Shown here piece by piece: positions 1-8,077 of a stretch of DNA of 64,000 bases (position 1 is the first letter of the stretch; every line of letters begins with the position of its first letter). The position numbers were made by a program, and so were the translations under genes. Origin of the DNA: Flagellimonas okinawensis (GTDB lineage: Bacteria; Bacteroidota; Bacteroidia; Flavobacteriales; Flavobacteriaceae); NCBI RefSeq assembly GCF_029194005.1, contig NZ_JARFVA010000001.1, positions 124,001-188,000 of the forward strand, written 5' to 3'. The notes under the pieces are model-generated. The model was given only the letters and a program-made list of their open reading frames with translations. It was not told the origin of the DNA and did not search any database.

Positions 1-960
1 AACAGACTTTTAGATAGTGGTGTTTTTGATCTGCTGAAAAACGATATCCTCGACGAACGCCATGATGGTGCATTTTTAGAGTTGCATGGCAAAACGGCTT
101 TTTCTACAGATAGCTTTTTAGTGTCTCCCATATTTTTCCCCGGGGGAAATATTGGAGAGTTGGCCGTAAACGGAACGGTCAATGATCTGGCAATGTGCGG
201 GGCTACGCCCAAATATCTCTCGTTAAGTTTTATCATTGAGGAAGGACTTCCAGTAAAAGAATTTTGGGATATTCTGGTAGCCATCAAATTCGCTTGTGAA
301 AAAGCAGGCGTGCAAATCGTTACTGGCGATACTAAAGTGGTTGAAAAGGGTAAGGGCGACAAAATTTTCGTGAACACTTCAGGTGTCGGACCTATTCATC
401 CCAAAGCAAATATCCGCGTAAAAAATATATCCGTAGGAGACAAAATAATTATTAGTGGAAATGTTGCATCTCACGGAATGGCTATCATGTCGGTTCGTGA
501 AGGTTTAGAATTCGGCTCTGAAATCAAGAGTGATACCACCAATCTAAATCATACCATACTACGATTGATTGAGCTGTTTGGAGAAAGTATTCATTTATTG
601 ACTGACCCGACACGGGGTGGTGTTGCAACAGTATTGAAAGAAATTGCACAATCTTCTGAAATAGGTATCGACTTGTTTCAAAGAGATTTTCCTATGGATG
701 AACAGGTGGCAAGTGCCTGCGAATTATTAGGCTTGGACCCTTTATACGTAGCAAACGAAGGACTCTTTATTGCTTTCGTATCTGAGTCTGTAGCAGATGC
801 CGTTTTGACTGCTTTGCAAGAAGATGAGAATGGTCAAAATGCTCGTATTATAGGAAGCGTCGTTGCGGAACATCCCAAACAAGTCATTATGGAAAGTGCA
901 ATAGGAGGTAAGAGGGTTATAAGTATGCTTCCCGGAGAACAATTGCCTAGAATTTGTTAA
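1..960 (+). CDS. hypE: Hydrogenase maturation protein HypE (5' end outside window)
   Basis: HypE carries the carbamoyl group passed on by HypF on its C-terminal cysteine and dehydrates it to the cyanide ligand of the [NiFe]-hydrogenase active site, in the cytoplasm. The frame is open from base 1, and 319 residues are visible; about 20 N-terminal residues are missing. A TTG at 82 is only an internal codon. Visible family features are the PurM/AIR-synthase-type stretch NGTVNDLAMCGA, TGDTKVV, LTDPTRGGVATVLKEIA, and the diagnostic C-terminal PRIC, whose last residue is the modified cysteine. The key residue is intact, so the protein should be functional. The next gene starts one base after the stop, and a nickel permease follows, which fits a hydrogenase locus extending to the left. 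Confidence 0.95.
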   Translation, partial: NRLLDSGVFDLLKNDILDERHDGAFLELHGKTAFSTDSFLVSPIFFPGGNIGELAVNGTVNDLAMCGATPKYLSLSFIIEEGLPVKEFWDILVAIKFACEKAGVQIVTGDTKVVEKGKGDKIFVNTSGVGPIHPKANIRVKNISVGDKIIISGNVASHGMAIMSVREGLEFGSEIKSDTTNLNHTILRLIELFGESIHLLTDPTRGGVATVLKEIAQSSEIGIDLFQRDFPMDEQVASACELLGLDPLYVANEGLFIAFVSESVADAVLTALQEDENGQNARIIGSVVAEHPKQVIMESAIGGKRVISMLPGEQLPRIC

Positions 961-961
961 T

Positions 962-2056
962 ATGAATTTTGAAACGCTAGGCAAACATGTTACCGATTCT
1001 TATGTTTTTAAAGGTTCCGAGGAAATGCCATTCTTGGCTCCAAGAGGAGTTTTTACTATGGAGAATAAACTCTTTGTTTCCGATACGGGGCGTAATCGCA
1101 TTTTTATCTGGAATGAAATTCCCAAGACAGAATATCAAGAACCCGATATTGTTTTGGGTCAGGTCGATGCCACAGAAACGGGTCGTAATGCGGGTGGAAT
1201 TGCAACTGCAAGTACATTACATTATCCATCGGGAATATGGAGCAATGGCACTATCGTTATCGTTGCAGATGCTTGGAACCATCGCGTGCTTATTTGGCAT
1301 TCGTTACCCACTCAAAATGGGCAGCCAGCGGATGTAGTGTTGGGGCAGCCCGATTTTGAATCAAATCAACCCAACGTTTCGGGTATTGGAAACGACCCTT
1401 CTGCACAAACCTTAAACTGGCCGTACGGAGTTTTCTCAGATGGAGAAAGCCTTTGGATAGCAGATACAGGGAATCGGAGGATATTGTTCTATGACGGGAT
1501 TCCAATGACCAATTTTGCTCCGGCGGATGAAGTCATAGGAAAACCGGATTTCACGAACAGGGATTATGAAAATCATGAACCCATTTGGCCCTATTCCGTT
1601 AAGGTAAATGCCAAAAGACAAATGGTCGTAGCCGACACTCAATTCTACCGTTCATTAGTTTGGAATGATGCTGACAAAGCATTTTCAAAACCAGCGGATA
1701 GTATTATTGGACAAGCCGATTTTGATGCTTGTGGACAAAATCAGTTTGGCTTGTTTCCCTCTTCAAAATCGTTAAACTGGATATATGATGCTTGTTTCTA
1801 TAAAGACGGGATACTAGTAAATGATACTGGGAATAGTAGAGTATTATGGTTTGATAAAATCCCAACGAAAAACAATCCCGAAGCAACAGCGGTCATTGGG
1901 AAACGAGATTTTAAAACAGGAAGCGAAAATAAAGAAACCTTGATGGGAACTTCAAGCTCCTTGTATTGGCCTTTTTCAATAACTACAAAAGAAAATAAAC
2001 TAATCATTGCCGATACTGGAAATCATCGGGTAGTGATAACGGATTTAAAGCTCTAA
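962..2056 (+). CDS. NHL-repeat beta-propeller protein
   Basis: A 364-residue protein made of six NHL-type blades, seen as the recurring pattern PxGVF...LxVxDTGNxRIxxW (for example near residues 27-50, 89-112, and later copies ending NHRVVITD). Most blades are followed by a conserved linker of the type VxGQxDF. There is no obvious signal peptide. NHL propellers are mostly protein- or ligand-binding scaffolds, and no catalytic residue can be named. It starts one base after the hypE stop, so it is probably co-transcribed with it and may serve hydrogenase assembly or regulation; this is inferred from position only. It ends with a 4-base tail-to-tail overlap with the nickel permease gene on the other strand. 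Confidence 0.85.
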   Translation: MNFETLGKHVTDSYVFKGSEEMPFLAPRGVFTMENKLFVSDTGRNRIFIWNEIPKTEYQEPDIVLGQVDATETGRNAGGIATASTLHYPSGIWSNGTIVIVADAWNHRVLIWHSLPTQNGQPADVVLGQPDFESNQPNVSGIGNDPSAQTLNWPYGVFSDGESLWIADTGNRRILFYDGIPMTNFAPADEVIGKPDFTNRDYENHEPIWPYSVKVNAKRQMVVADTQFYRSLVWNDADKAFSKPADSIIGQADFDACGQNQFGLFPSSKSLNWIYDACFYKDGILVNDTGNSRVLWFDKIPTKNNPEATAVIGKRDFKTGSENKETLMGTSSSLYWPFSITTKENKLIIADTGNHRVVITDLKL

Positions 2057-2760
2057 AGACTAAGATACAGCCAGTAAACACCTATAGCAATTGCGAAAAC
2101 TCCTCCCGATAAGCGCACCATTTTAAAAAGAGATTTACTGTTTTGTTTTTTGGAGTACCTCGCTAATTGTCCAAGTAAGAATGTATAAATCGTCATAGCC
2201 AATAGTGTTCCTAATCCGAAGCCAATGATGTATTGAATACTATCAAATTTATTTTCAAATCCCAATACCGGAAGGAGTAAAACAAAATGTGCTATTCCTG
2301 CGAGTCCATGTAAAACCCCAATCCCAAAAGAAGTCCATTGATTTTGCTTAACCTTTTTGCTATGAGCGTGACCATGGTTTAGCATGTTTTTGTCATGCTC
2401 ATGTTCGTGTATATGAATATAGGGCTCTTCCGCATTGTGCACATGCGGATGTTTGTGGTTTTTTCTTTTGCCGAAAATACTGTATAATGCCCAGAGTCCC
2501 ACGACAATTAAAACGGCGCCAACTAGCTGTTCACTATGTTCCGATATTTTCTCTATTGGAATGTATTGCCGAAATAGGAGAAAAAGCAACCCTATCAAAA
2601 GCATTCCGGTCAGATGTCCAAAACCCCAGAACAAACCTATTTTCCAGACTTTTCGTCTCGTTTCAATCGCCAAAGGGGTAACCGCAGCCAAATGGTCTGG
2701 TCCTGAAACCACATGTAATATTGAAGCTGCAATACCGGCAAGTAAAGGAAAGCTCATCAT
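2053..2760 (-). CDS. UreH/NicO-type nickel (cobalt) permease with His-rich loop
   Basis: A 235-residue inner-membrane protein with about six hydrophobic segments. The first helix contains HVVSGPDH (residues 16-23), the H-x(4,5)-D-H metal signature of NiCoT, HupE and UreH-like transporters. A second histidine motif, VLHGLAGIAH, lies at about 149-158. Between helices, residues 101-136 form a loop with many His residues alternating with Asp/Glu, typical of Ni/Co/Zn binding. Sitting next to hypE, it most likely supplies nickel for the hydrogenase. Metal specificity cannot be read from sequence, and a TauE-like exporter annotation is the main alternative. It overlaps the NHL gene end by 4 bases. 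Confidence 0.8.
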   Translation of the reverse strand: MMSFPLLAGIAASILHVVSGPDHLAAVTPLAIETRRKVWKIGLFWGFGHLTGMLLIGLLFLLFRQYIPIEKISEHSEQLVGAVLIVVGLWALYSIFGKRKNHKHPHVHNAEEPYIHIHEHEHDKNMLNHGHAHSKKVKQNQWTSFGIGVLHGLAGIAHFVLLLPVLGFENKFDSIQYIIGFGLGTLLAMTIYTFLLGQLARYSKKQNSKSLFKMVRLSGGVFAIAIGVYWLYLSL

Positions 2761-2765
2761 TCGAT

Positions 2766-2858
2766 TTACAAAAGAACAATGTAGTGAAATTTCTTGTCAA
2801 AATTGTTTCTGATACGCTTTTCAATTCGCTCTACGTTGTTACAAAATATACATTTCAT
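2766..2858 (-). CDS. Possible 30-residue leader peptide with CIFC motif
   Basis: A short ATG-to-TAA frame (30 codons) begins MKCIFCNN and stops 5 bases before the start of the nickel permease. It contains a CxxC pair close to its N-terminus, followed by a basic/acidic mixed stretch. Its placement would suit a leader peptide or translational coupling, perhaps metal-responsive, but there is no other support and random short ORFs of this size are common. I do not recognise a family. Confidence 0.25.
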   Translation of the reverse strand: MKCIFCNNVERIEKRIRNNFDKKFHYIVLL

Positions 2859-2938
2859 TATTTAGCTCTTTAAAGTGAAAATCCTAGGCCGTTATAAATC
2901 ATAATTATGGTCCTATTAATCGGCCGTTTTACGGCACA

Positions 2939-3602
2939 GTTGAATCCGCGTCAAAAAACATTCGTTCACAGTTCCATTTGTCGTTCTTTTTAGTAGTTTC
3001 GTTATATAACCTTTTACGGAACCAAATATGACGGTCGGATATGCCAGGGTGTCCACACCCGAACAAAAGTTGGAAGCTCAGATTGCCTTGCTCGAAAAAG
3101 AGGGTTGCGAGAAAATCTATACCGATATCGCCAGCGGTACAAGAGATGATAGAAAGGGCCTGAACGAGATGCTCAAATACATGAGGAAGGGGGACACCAT
3201 TCTTACCTACAAAAACGATCGTGTTTTCCGTTCCCTGAGAAACATGGTGGAACTCATAGACCGCTTCAACGAGGCCGGGGTACACTTCAAAAGTCTGAGC
3301 GAACCGGAATTCGATACGACTTCGGCAAATGGGAAATTTCTTCTACAAATCTTTGCTGCGGTTGCGGAATTCGAGAGAAACCTAATCAGTGAACGTACCA
3401 AAGTGGGACTGGACAATGCCAGAAAACGAAACAAGCTTTTGGGCAGGCCCAAGGGTGCAAAAGTGGAAACAATTGAAAAGTACCACTACGCCAAACATCT
3501 TTATGAGAACCAAGGGGTCTCAATCGATAATGCATGCAAGCGGGCAAAATTGGGAAAGACCTCTTTCTATAGAGTGGAAAAATCACTAATGGCGGATTCA
3601 AC
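2939..3602. repeat. 11-bp inverted repeat bracketing the recombinase gene
   Basis: GTTGAATCCGC at 2939-2949 is the exact reverse complement of GCGGATTCAAC at 3592-3602. The right copy lies inside the last codons of the recombinase gene; the left copy lies 79 bases before its start. A separate perfect 10-bp palindrome, GTTATATAAC, is at 3001-3010. These could be recombination or binding sites of the encoded recombinase, or the trace of an invertible segment. The length is short enough for chance to be possible. Confidence 0.4.
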
Positions 3603-3615
3603 CGTTAAACCCTGA
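3028..3615 (+). CDS. Serine site-specific recombinase (resolvase/invertase family)
   Basis: A 195-residue, full-length member of the small Pin/Tn3-resolvase class, which cuts and rejoins DNA through a 5'-phosphoserine link. The catalytic serine is Ser9 in YARVST. The second part of the active site is NDRVFRSLRNM. The long E helix (AEFERNLISERTKVGL) leads to the hinge GRPKG and a C-terminal helix-turn-helix around SIDNACKRAKLGKTSFYRV. All key residues are present, so it should be active. It lies 8 bases before an ATPase gene. Gene content and the broken hydrolase to the right suggest a small acquired element. Resolvase versus invertase cannot be decided without the sites. Confidence 0.93.
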   Translation: MTVGYARVSTPEQKLEAQIALLEKEGCEKIYTDIASGTRDDRKGLNEMLKYMRKGDTILTYKNDRVFRSLRNMVELIDRFNEAGVHFKSLSEPEFDTTSANGKFLLQIFAAVAEFERNLISERTKVGLDNARKRNKLLGRPKGAKVETIEKYHYAKHLYENQGVSIDNACKRAKLGKTSFYRVEKSLMADSTVKP

Positions 3616-3623
3616 ACCGATCT

Positions 3624-4415
3624 ATGCCGTACCTATCGTCACTTAGCGTTATAGCGGAACGGACCCATCCGTTTCCCTACGATGTCAGTGCTATCAAGTT
3701 TGCAAAGGATATCGATGTGTCCGCACCAGTCACATTTATTATAGGGGACAATGGAACGGGGAAGTCCACTTTACTTGAAACATTGGCACTTCGTTTACAA
3801 CTCCCACATATGGACGGGTTCGGATATGGCAAGAATTGTTTCAAGGCGGCCCGTTCGCTGACACCTTATCTGCAATTGAACTGGAAAATTGAGAGGCCAA
3901 GGGGATTTTTCTTCAGGGCAGAGGACTTTGGTGATCTCTTGAACAGTATCGATAGGGAGGATGCCAGGCTCCACGAGTCGTTCAAGGATATCTATGGTGA
4001 AGTTCCGGACCGTATCATCCAGGAAATGAAGGATAACCAAAACTATCAGATTTATAAAATGCGGCAGAACTACGGCCAAGACCTTCAGGGGTTTTCACAT
4101 GGGGAAGCTTATCTGAAAATAATGGACGATACCATAAATGGAAGTGGGATATTCCTGCTGGATGAACCCGAAGCAGCATTGTCCCCATCAAAACAGTTGT
4201 CATTGCTCTATTTCATCCAAGCACACTTAAAGGCCCATATGTCCCAATTTATCATTGCCACGCATTCACCCATGCTTATGGCGTATCCCGGAGCAAATAT
4301 TTATGAGGTGACGGACAAAGGAATGAACAAGGTATCATTGGAGGAAACGGAGCACTATACCATTACCAGGTCGTTCTTACAAAGTCCGGAAAGCTATCTG
4401 AGGTTTTTGAAATAA
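3624..4415 (+). CDS. Stand-alone ABC-type AAA ATPase (COG3910-like)
   Basis: A 263-residue soluble ATPase. Walker A is GDNGTGKST (41-49), a signature-like segment GFSHGE spans 156-161, Walker B is FLLDEPE with catalytic Glu181, and the switch histidine is His214 in ATHSP. The arrangement is that of SMC/RecF-like ABC ATPases without a membrane domain. It matches the widely spread predicted-ATPase family often found as a single gene; its biological role is not established. It follows the recombinase by 8 bases and a HicB-like gene follows 19 bases later, so the three probably travel together. A role in DNA or stress-related processes is inference only. Confidence 0.85.
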   Translation: MPYLSSLSVIAERTHPFPYDVSAIKFAKDIDVSAPVTFIIGDNGTGKSTLLETLALRLQLPHMDGFGYGKNCFKAARSLTPYLQLNWKIERPRGFFFRAEDFGDLLNSIDREDARLHESFKDIYGEVPDRIIQEMKDNQNYQIYKMRQNYGQDLQGFSHGEAYLKIMDDTINGSGIFLLDEPEAALSPSKQLSLLYFIQAHLKAHMSQFIIATHSPMLMAYPGANIYEVTDKGMNKVSLEETEHYTITRSFLQSPESYLRFLK

Positions 4416-4434
4416 CATATCCTAAATTTGATTT

Positions 4435-4599
4435 ATGGAATACGAAATTATTTATGAGAAGAGCAGCGATGGTTGGAGTGCCTATGTACCGGAACTTCCC
4501 GGGTGTACTTCCGCTGGTGCCGATAGAGCTGAAATCGAGAATAATATCAAGGAAGCCATTGAATTGCATTTGGAACTCCTTCACGGACAAGAACACTGA
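4435..4599 (+). CDS. HicB-like small protein (orphan)
   Basis: A 54-residue protein starting MEYEIIYEKSSDGWSAYVPE and continuing with LPGC and a helix ending in EAIELHLELLHG. This is the partial RNase-H-like fold of HicB antitoxins (beta strand, hydrophobic YVPELPGC core, helix). It lacks the extra C-terminal DNA-binding domain of longer HicB proteins. No HicA-type toxin (a basic double-stranded-RNA-binding fold of about 60 residues) is visible on either side, so it is an orphan or has another role. It starts 19 bases after the ATPase stop and is probably in the same transcript. Confidence 0.7.
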   Translation: MEYEIIYEKSSDGWSAYVPELPGCTSAGADRAEIENNIKEAIELHLELLHGQEH

Positions 4600-5327
4600 A
4601 AAGAGCTTACCGTGGTTGTTCCAATAAACAAAATAGGAATCTCATTATCGCATAAACATAAAATAGAACACTTGGGCAGTACGTTCAATAAACCCTATTG
4701 CACATTACATCCATATAGACCAATAAATAAAACTGGGGAATTTAATTAATCGATAAACACCAGTGTTTTCGGTATTTCCGAGCAAAGTTTTCCGTTTATG
4801 CAGCTATGTGGTCATCGGGCGGTTTCAGCCGCTATGCGTTCACTCCCAAATCAAAGTTTATATTGGTTTCTCCTATATTTTTTCCAGTTACGGGTACGTT
4901 TTGAAAATTTTGAGTTAGTGGTCTCTATTCCATGGGGGAAACAGAACCAACAACCACCCATCTTACGGTAGTTGTCAATCCTTGAAATGCGGATATTGGA
5001 TATCTTTTTAGGAAAATCAATGTGTCCCTCTTGGGTAAGACCAAAGGCTTTTATAAATCGCTTTGAATGTTTCACGATTTCAATGTTTTAAGTGAATACT
5101 TAGAACATTGAGCCTTTTAAGAAAATGGAAAGAAACATAATCGGTTTATTTCCGTAAAGATAGTCCATTAACCGTTTTGCGCCCAAGTCGTTTTAAAAGC
5201 CATGAAATGGTAGTGTAATCCCGAAACGGGCTAGCGTCCGTAAAAAATTGTATTATAATAAATTAGGTAATTTAATTGGGCATTTTGTTCAATTTTGGGA
5301 CGATGTCAAAGCGGAAAGCCAATGTTT
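4600..5327. other. Non-coding or degenerate stretch of the accessory island
   Basis: About 730 bases without a convincing gene apart from one weak minus-strand frame at 4851-5075. The frame of the HicB-like gene stays open for roughly 49 codons after its stop but has no start and no recognisable content. No tRNA, terminator or repeat was found. The right end (about 5374-5384) is where the hydrolase coding sequence loses its sense. Confidence 0.5.
4851..5075 (-). CDS. Possible 74-residue basic protein with CxxC-type motif
   Basis: A GTG-started frame encoding a basic peptide with GGCWFCFPHG in the middle and a very basic C-terminus (KRTRNWKKYRRNQYK). The composition resembles small RNA- or DNA-binding proteins of Bacteroidota rather than random antisense sequence, but I cannot name a family. 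It sits on the opposite strand to the recombinase-ATPase-HicB genes. It may be an intact small gene, the end of a larger decayed one, or chance. Confidence 0.3.
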   Translation of the reverse strand: MKHSKRFIKAFGLTQEGHIDFPKKISNIRISRIDNYRKMGGCWFCFPHGIETTNSKFSKRTRNWKKYRRNQYKL

Positions 5328-6062
5328 TCAATGCCTCCGAGCTATATTGACACTTTTCGCAGCTATGAGGTCACTAGGCCTATTACTGGAAGTAATGGAT
5401 TTCGCATATTGCAATACCTTTTTAGCAGTACTCTGATCATGCTTGTTCTCCTTTTCCAACTCATAGGGCAACAGACCAAAAGGTGTGTTGGGGTAAGGCA
5501 TATGAAAATTCGCTGAAATAAAAATATAACCACGGGAAGCAAAATATTCTGCCATTATTGAGTTTTCGTCCGACATTCCCTGAGACCCATGGTGGTACAC
5601 AATAACAGGATAATCCGCATCTACGGGCAGAGCGCTACGTAGGCTTTTTGTTTGTTGGGATTTAACCAACTCCAAAATATCCGAATAACTTTTGGTGCCA
5701 TAATCTATGGGGTTATCCGTTTCTAGATGGTAGGTAATGCCATCCCTAATGAAACTTTCATCCATGTGTTTGAGCAATTCCTGATAAACGGACTCTAATG
5801 CTTCCGGTACCTGACGATCTCTAAAGTCATCGAATTTCATTAAATCTTGGTCGGAATCAATAGCCGTAGGAAACCATATTTGAAGAAAGACAGGTTGATT
5901 TCCCTCATAGCCATATTGTTTGTACTGTATCTCTTGGTTGTATATAATGTTATCGCAAAACCCAACATGGTAAGAGCCCAATGGAACATAATCGTAATAA
6001 GTCTCCTGACAAATTCCCGAGATGGATAGAAAAATGAAAATACAAGCCGAAATTGTTCTCAT
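5328..6062 (-). pseudogene. Alpha/beta hydrolase, truncated before the nucleophile
   Basis: The N-terminal 220 or so residues read as a secreted alpha/beta hydrolase of the dienelactone-hydrolase/PAF-acetylhydrolase type: signal peptide ending near SGICQE, and the oxyanion-region motif YHHGSQGMSDE followed by YFASRGYIFISANF. The frame stops at 244 residues and has no GxSxG nucleophile elbow, catalytic Asp or His, all of which follow this point in the family. The last 16 or so residues (from RPSDLIAAK on) look unrelated to the fold. I therefore read it as 3'-truncated at about 5380 by the arrival of, or rearrangement in, the neighbouring accessory DNA. Confidence 0.7.
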
Positions 6063-6194
6063 CTAATGGTTTTAGGGCCTCATGCATAAAAGCACTGTAA
6101 TTTATCCAATTTGAAGAGGAAATATTGTGGGAATTGATGAATGCGTCAATTGATCTTATGAATGGTGCTTTAGAACCAAAAACGATGCTAAAAG

Positions 6195-7844
6195 CTATGA
6201 TTCACTTTCATACACAACTCGTTCTTTTCTGGAAAACCAGTCCAAGTACATCGGTTGGTGAATAGCTTCAATTCTATTACGCCTTATTTTCATAGATGGG
6301 GTCATTAAACCATTGTCAACGGTCCAGTTTTCTTTCATCACTACCGCTTTTTCAATTTTCTCATGCTTTTTTAAGGTTGGGTTCAATGCATTAATGGATT
6401 TTAAAATTGATGCATTCAAAGCATCTTTACCCTTGGACCAGCCAGACTCAGAGGGAATCAAAAGAACTATGGGTTGGGAAATGCCTGTTCCAACCAAACA
6501 AATATGCTCAAAATCCGTGTTTTTGGATAATTCGAGTTCTATGGGGGAAGGAGTGACATACTTACCCTTATCCGTTTTAAATTGATCTTTGATTCGTCCA
6601 ACGATTGACAAGAAACCATCATGATCAAACTCTCCGAGATCTCCGGTCTTCAAAAAACCATCTTTTGTGAACATAGCATCCGTCTGCTCTTTGGATTTGT
6701 AATACCCGACCATTAGAGCATCGCTCTTAATGAGAATTTCACCTTCTGCGGATAATTTAGAGGTAACACCGGGCAAGGGTTTGCCCACGGTTCCAAACTT
6801 ATTTGTTTTTGTTAGATTAAAATGTGAAAGAATGCAATCCTCGGTCATGCCATAACATTGCTGAATATCTATTCCTATTTTAGAGTACCAATTTTGAAGA
6901 CTCAATGCTAATGGAGCTGCTCCTGAACCGCAAAATGATGCATTGGAGAGTCCCAATTTAGCAATGATTCTTTTCTTGATGATATTATTGATGATTGGAA
7001 TGGACAACAATAGATCCAATTTCTTCTGTGGTATTTTTTGCAACACCCCTTCTTGAAATTTTTGCCAAATCCTGGGCACAGCAAAAAAGGTATTGGGTTG
7101 AACATTGGCCAAATCCTCTGCAAAAGTTTCCAAGGATTCCGGAAAACTAACGGTGCTGCCACCGTACATAGAGCCCATTTCAATTCCGATTCGCTCCGCA
7201 ATATGCGAAAGTGGCAGATAGGAGAAAAAATTGGATTGGTCCTTAACTTCCAGCGCTTTCATTCCAACTTGGGTCACCAAATTAAACGATTTGACCTTGT
7301 GCATGACACCCTTTGGATTCCCCGTAGTACCGGAAGTATACATTATGGTTATTAAATCTTCGGGGTTCTGGTCAATAGGTCGGAAGTCATTTTGTTTTTG
7401 AATGAGCTCTTCCCACGAGTACGCTTCTTTTATACCGTAAAGCTCAACACCAATTTTTGGAATGTCCGGAATTCCATCTTTTTGAGCGCTGTAATCATCC
7501 AATTTACCCAGTAGAATTGCTTTGCTCTCACTGTGCAACAATATCTCATTGATACTGTTTTTGTCCAAAGTTGGGTATAAAGGAACCGAAATAAACCCTC
7601 CCAGCATTATAGCTAGGTCGGCCATAAACCAATGTGCACAGTTTTTGGATAAGAGTGCCACATGATCACCTTTTTTTAATCCCATTTCATGCAAAGTGGC
7701 GGCTATTTGTAAGGCTTGTTCAAAAGCATCCCGGCGAGTATATTCAATAAATTCTCGCTTTATAGGCTGCCTTAAAAAAATATGGTCAGGGTCTTTGTCA
7801 AGCCAATAAAAAAAGGCTTCCAAAGGAGTTGTGAAAGTTGACAT
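6195..7844 (-). CDS. Long-chain acyl-CoA synthetase (AMP-forming)
   Basis: A 549-residue ANL-superfamily enzyme that adenylates a fatty acid and transfers it to CoA. The phosphate-binding loop YTSGTTGNPKGV is at 169-180, QCYGMTED is the A5 motif, and TGDLGEFDHDGFLSIVGR holds the Asp and Arg that bind the ribose and drive the domain turn. The segment FKTDKGKYVTP replaces the usual GENVAP-type A8 motif, as in eukaryote-like long-chain synthetases. There is no signal peptide, so the protein is cytoplasmic or membrane-associated. It stands alone, divergent from menB. It could supply beta-oxidation or lipid synthesis; chain length is not predictable. Confidence 0.9.
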   Translation of the reverse strand: MSTFTTPLEAFFYWLDKDPDHIFLRQPIKREFIEYTRRDAFEQALQIAATLHEMGLKKGDHVALLSKNCAHWFMADLAIMLGGFISVPLYPTLDKNSINEILLHSESKAILLGKLDDYSAQKDGIPDIPKIGVELYGIKEAYSWEELIQKQNDFRPIDQNPEDLITIMYTSGTTGNPKGVMHKVKSFNLVTQVGMKALEVKDQSNFFSYLPLSHIAERIGIEMGSMYGGSTVSFPESLETFAEDLANVQPNTFFAVPRIWQKFQEGVLQKIPQKKLDLLLSIPIINNIIKKRIIAKLGLSNASFCGSGAAPLALSLQNWYSKIGIDIQQCYGMTEDCILSHFNLTKTNKFGTVGKPLPGVTSKLSAEGEILIKSDALMVGYYKSKEQTDAMFTKDGFLKTGDLGEFDHDGFLSIVGRIKDQFKTDKGKYVTPSPIELELSKNTDFEHICLVGTGISQPIVLLIPSESGWSKGKDALNASILKSINALNPTLKKHEKIEKAVVMKENWTVDNGLMTPSMKIRRNRIEAIHQPMYLDWFSRKERVVYESES

Positions 7845-8077
7845 ACGGGGTTGCTGATTTGTATTAAAGATACATTATTTTTAGATGAACCACGACATAA
7901 TCAACTGTGAATGAGACCCGAAACCGATTCAAAAAACCTCTTGACCATTCAATATTTGCAAAATATTTATTCGCAACTTCATATTACCAGATGTCCTTCT
8001 GTATAAATTAGTATGATTTCATAAATGGGGATAACTTAGATTTTCCGTTATTTTGTGGAAAGACAAATTATAGCACT

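Noticed and set aside
2435..2812. Plus-strand frame opposite the nickel permease
   Set aside because: It is the antisense of the His-rich and membrane segments, with no family features or promoter.
4600..4749. Open frame continuing after the HicB-like stop as a read-through product or HicA toxin
   Set aside because: About 49 codons with no start codon and no HicA pattern; compatible with chance.
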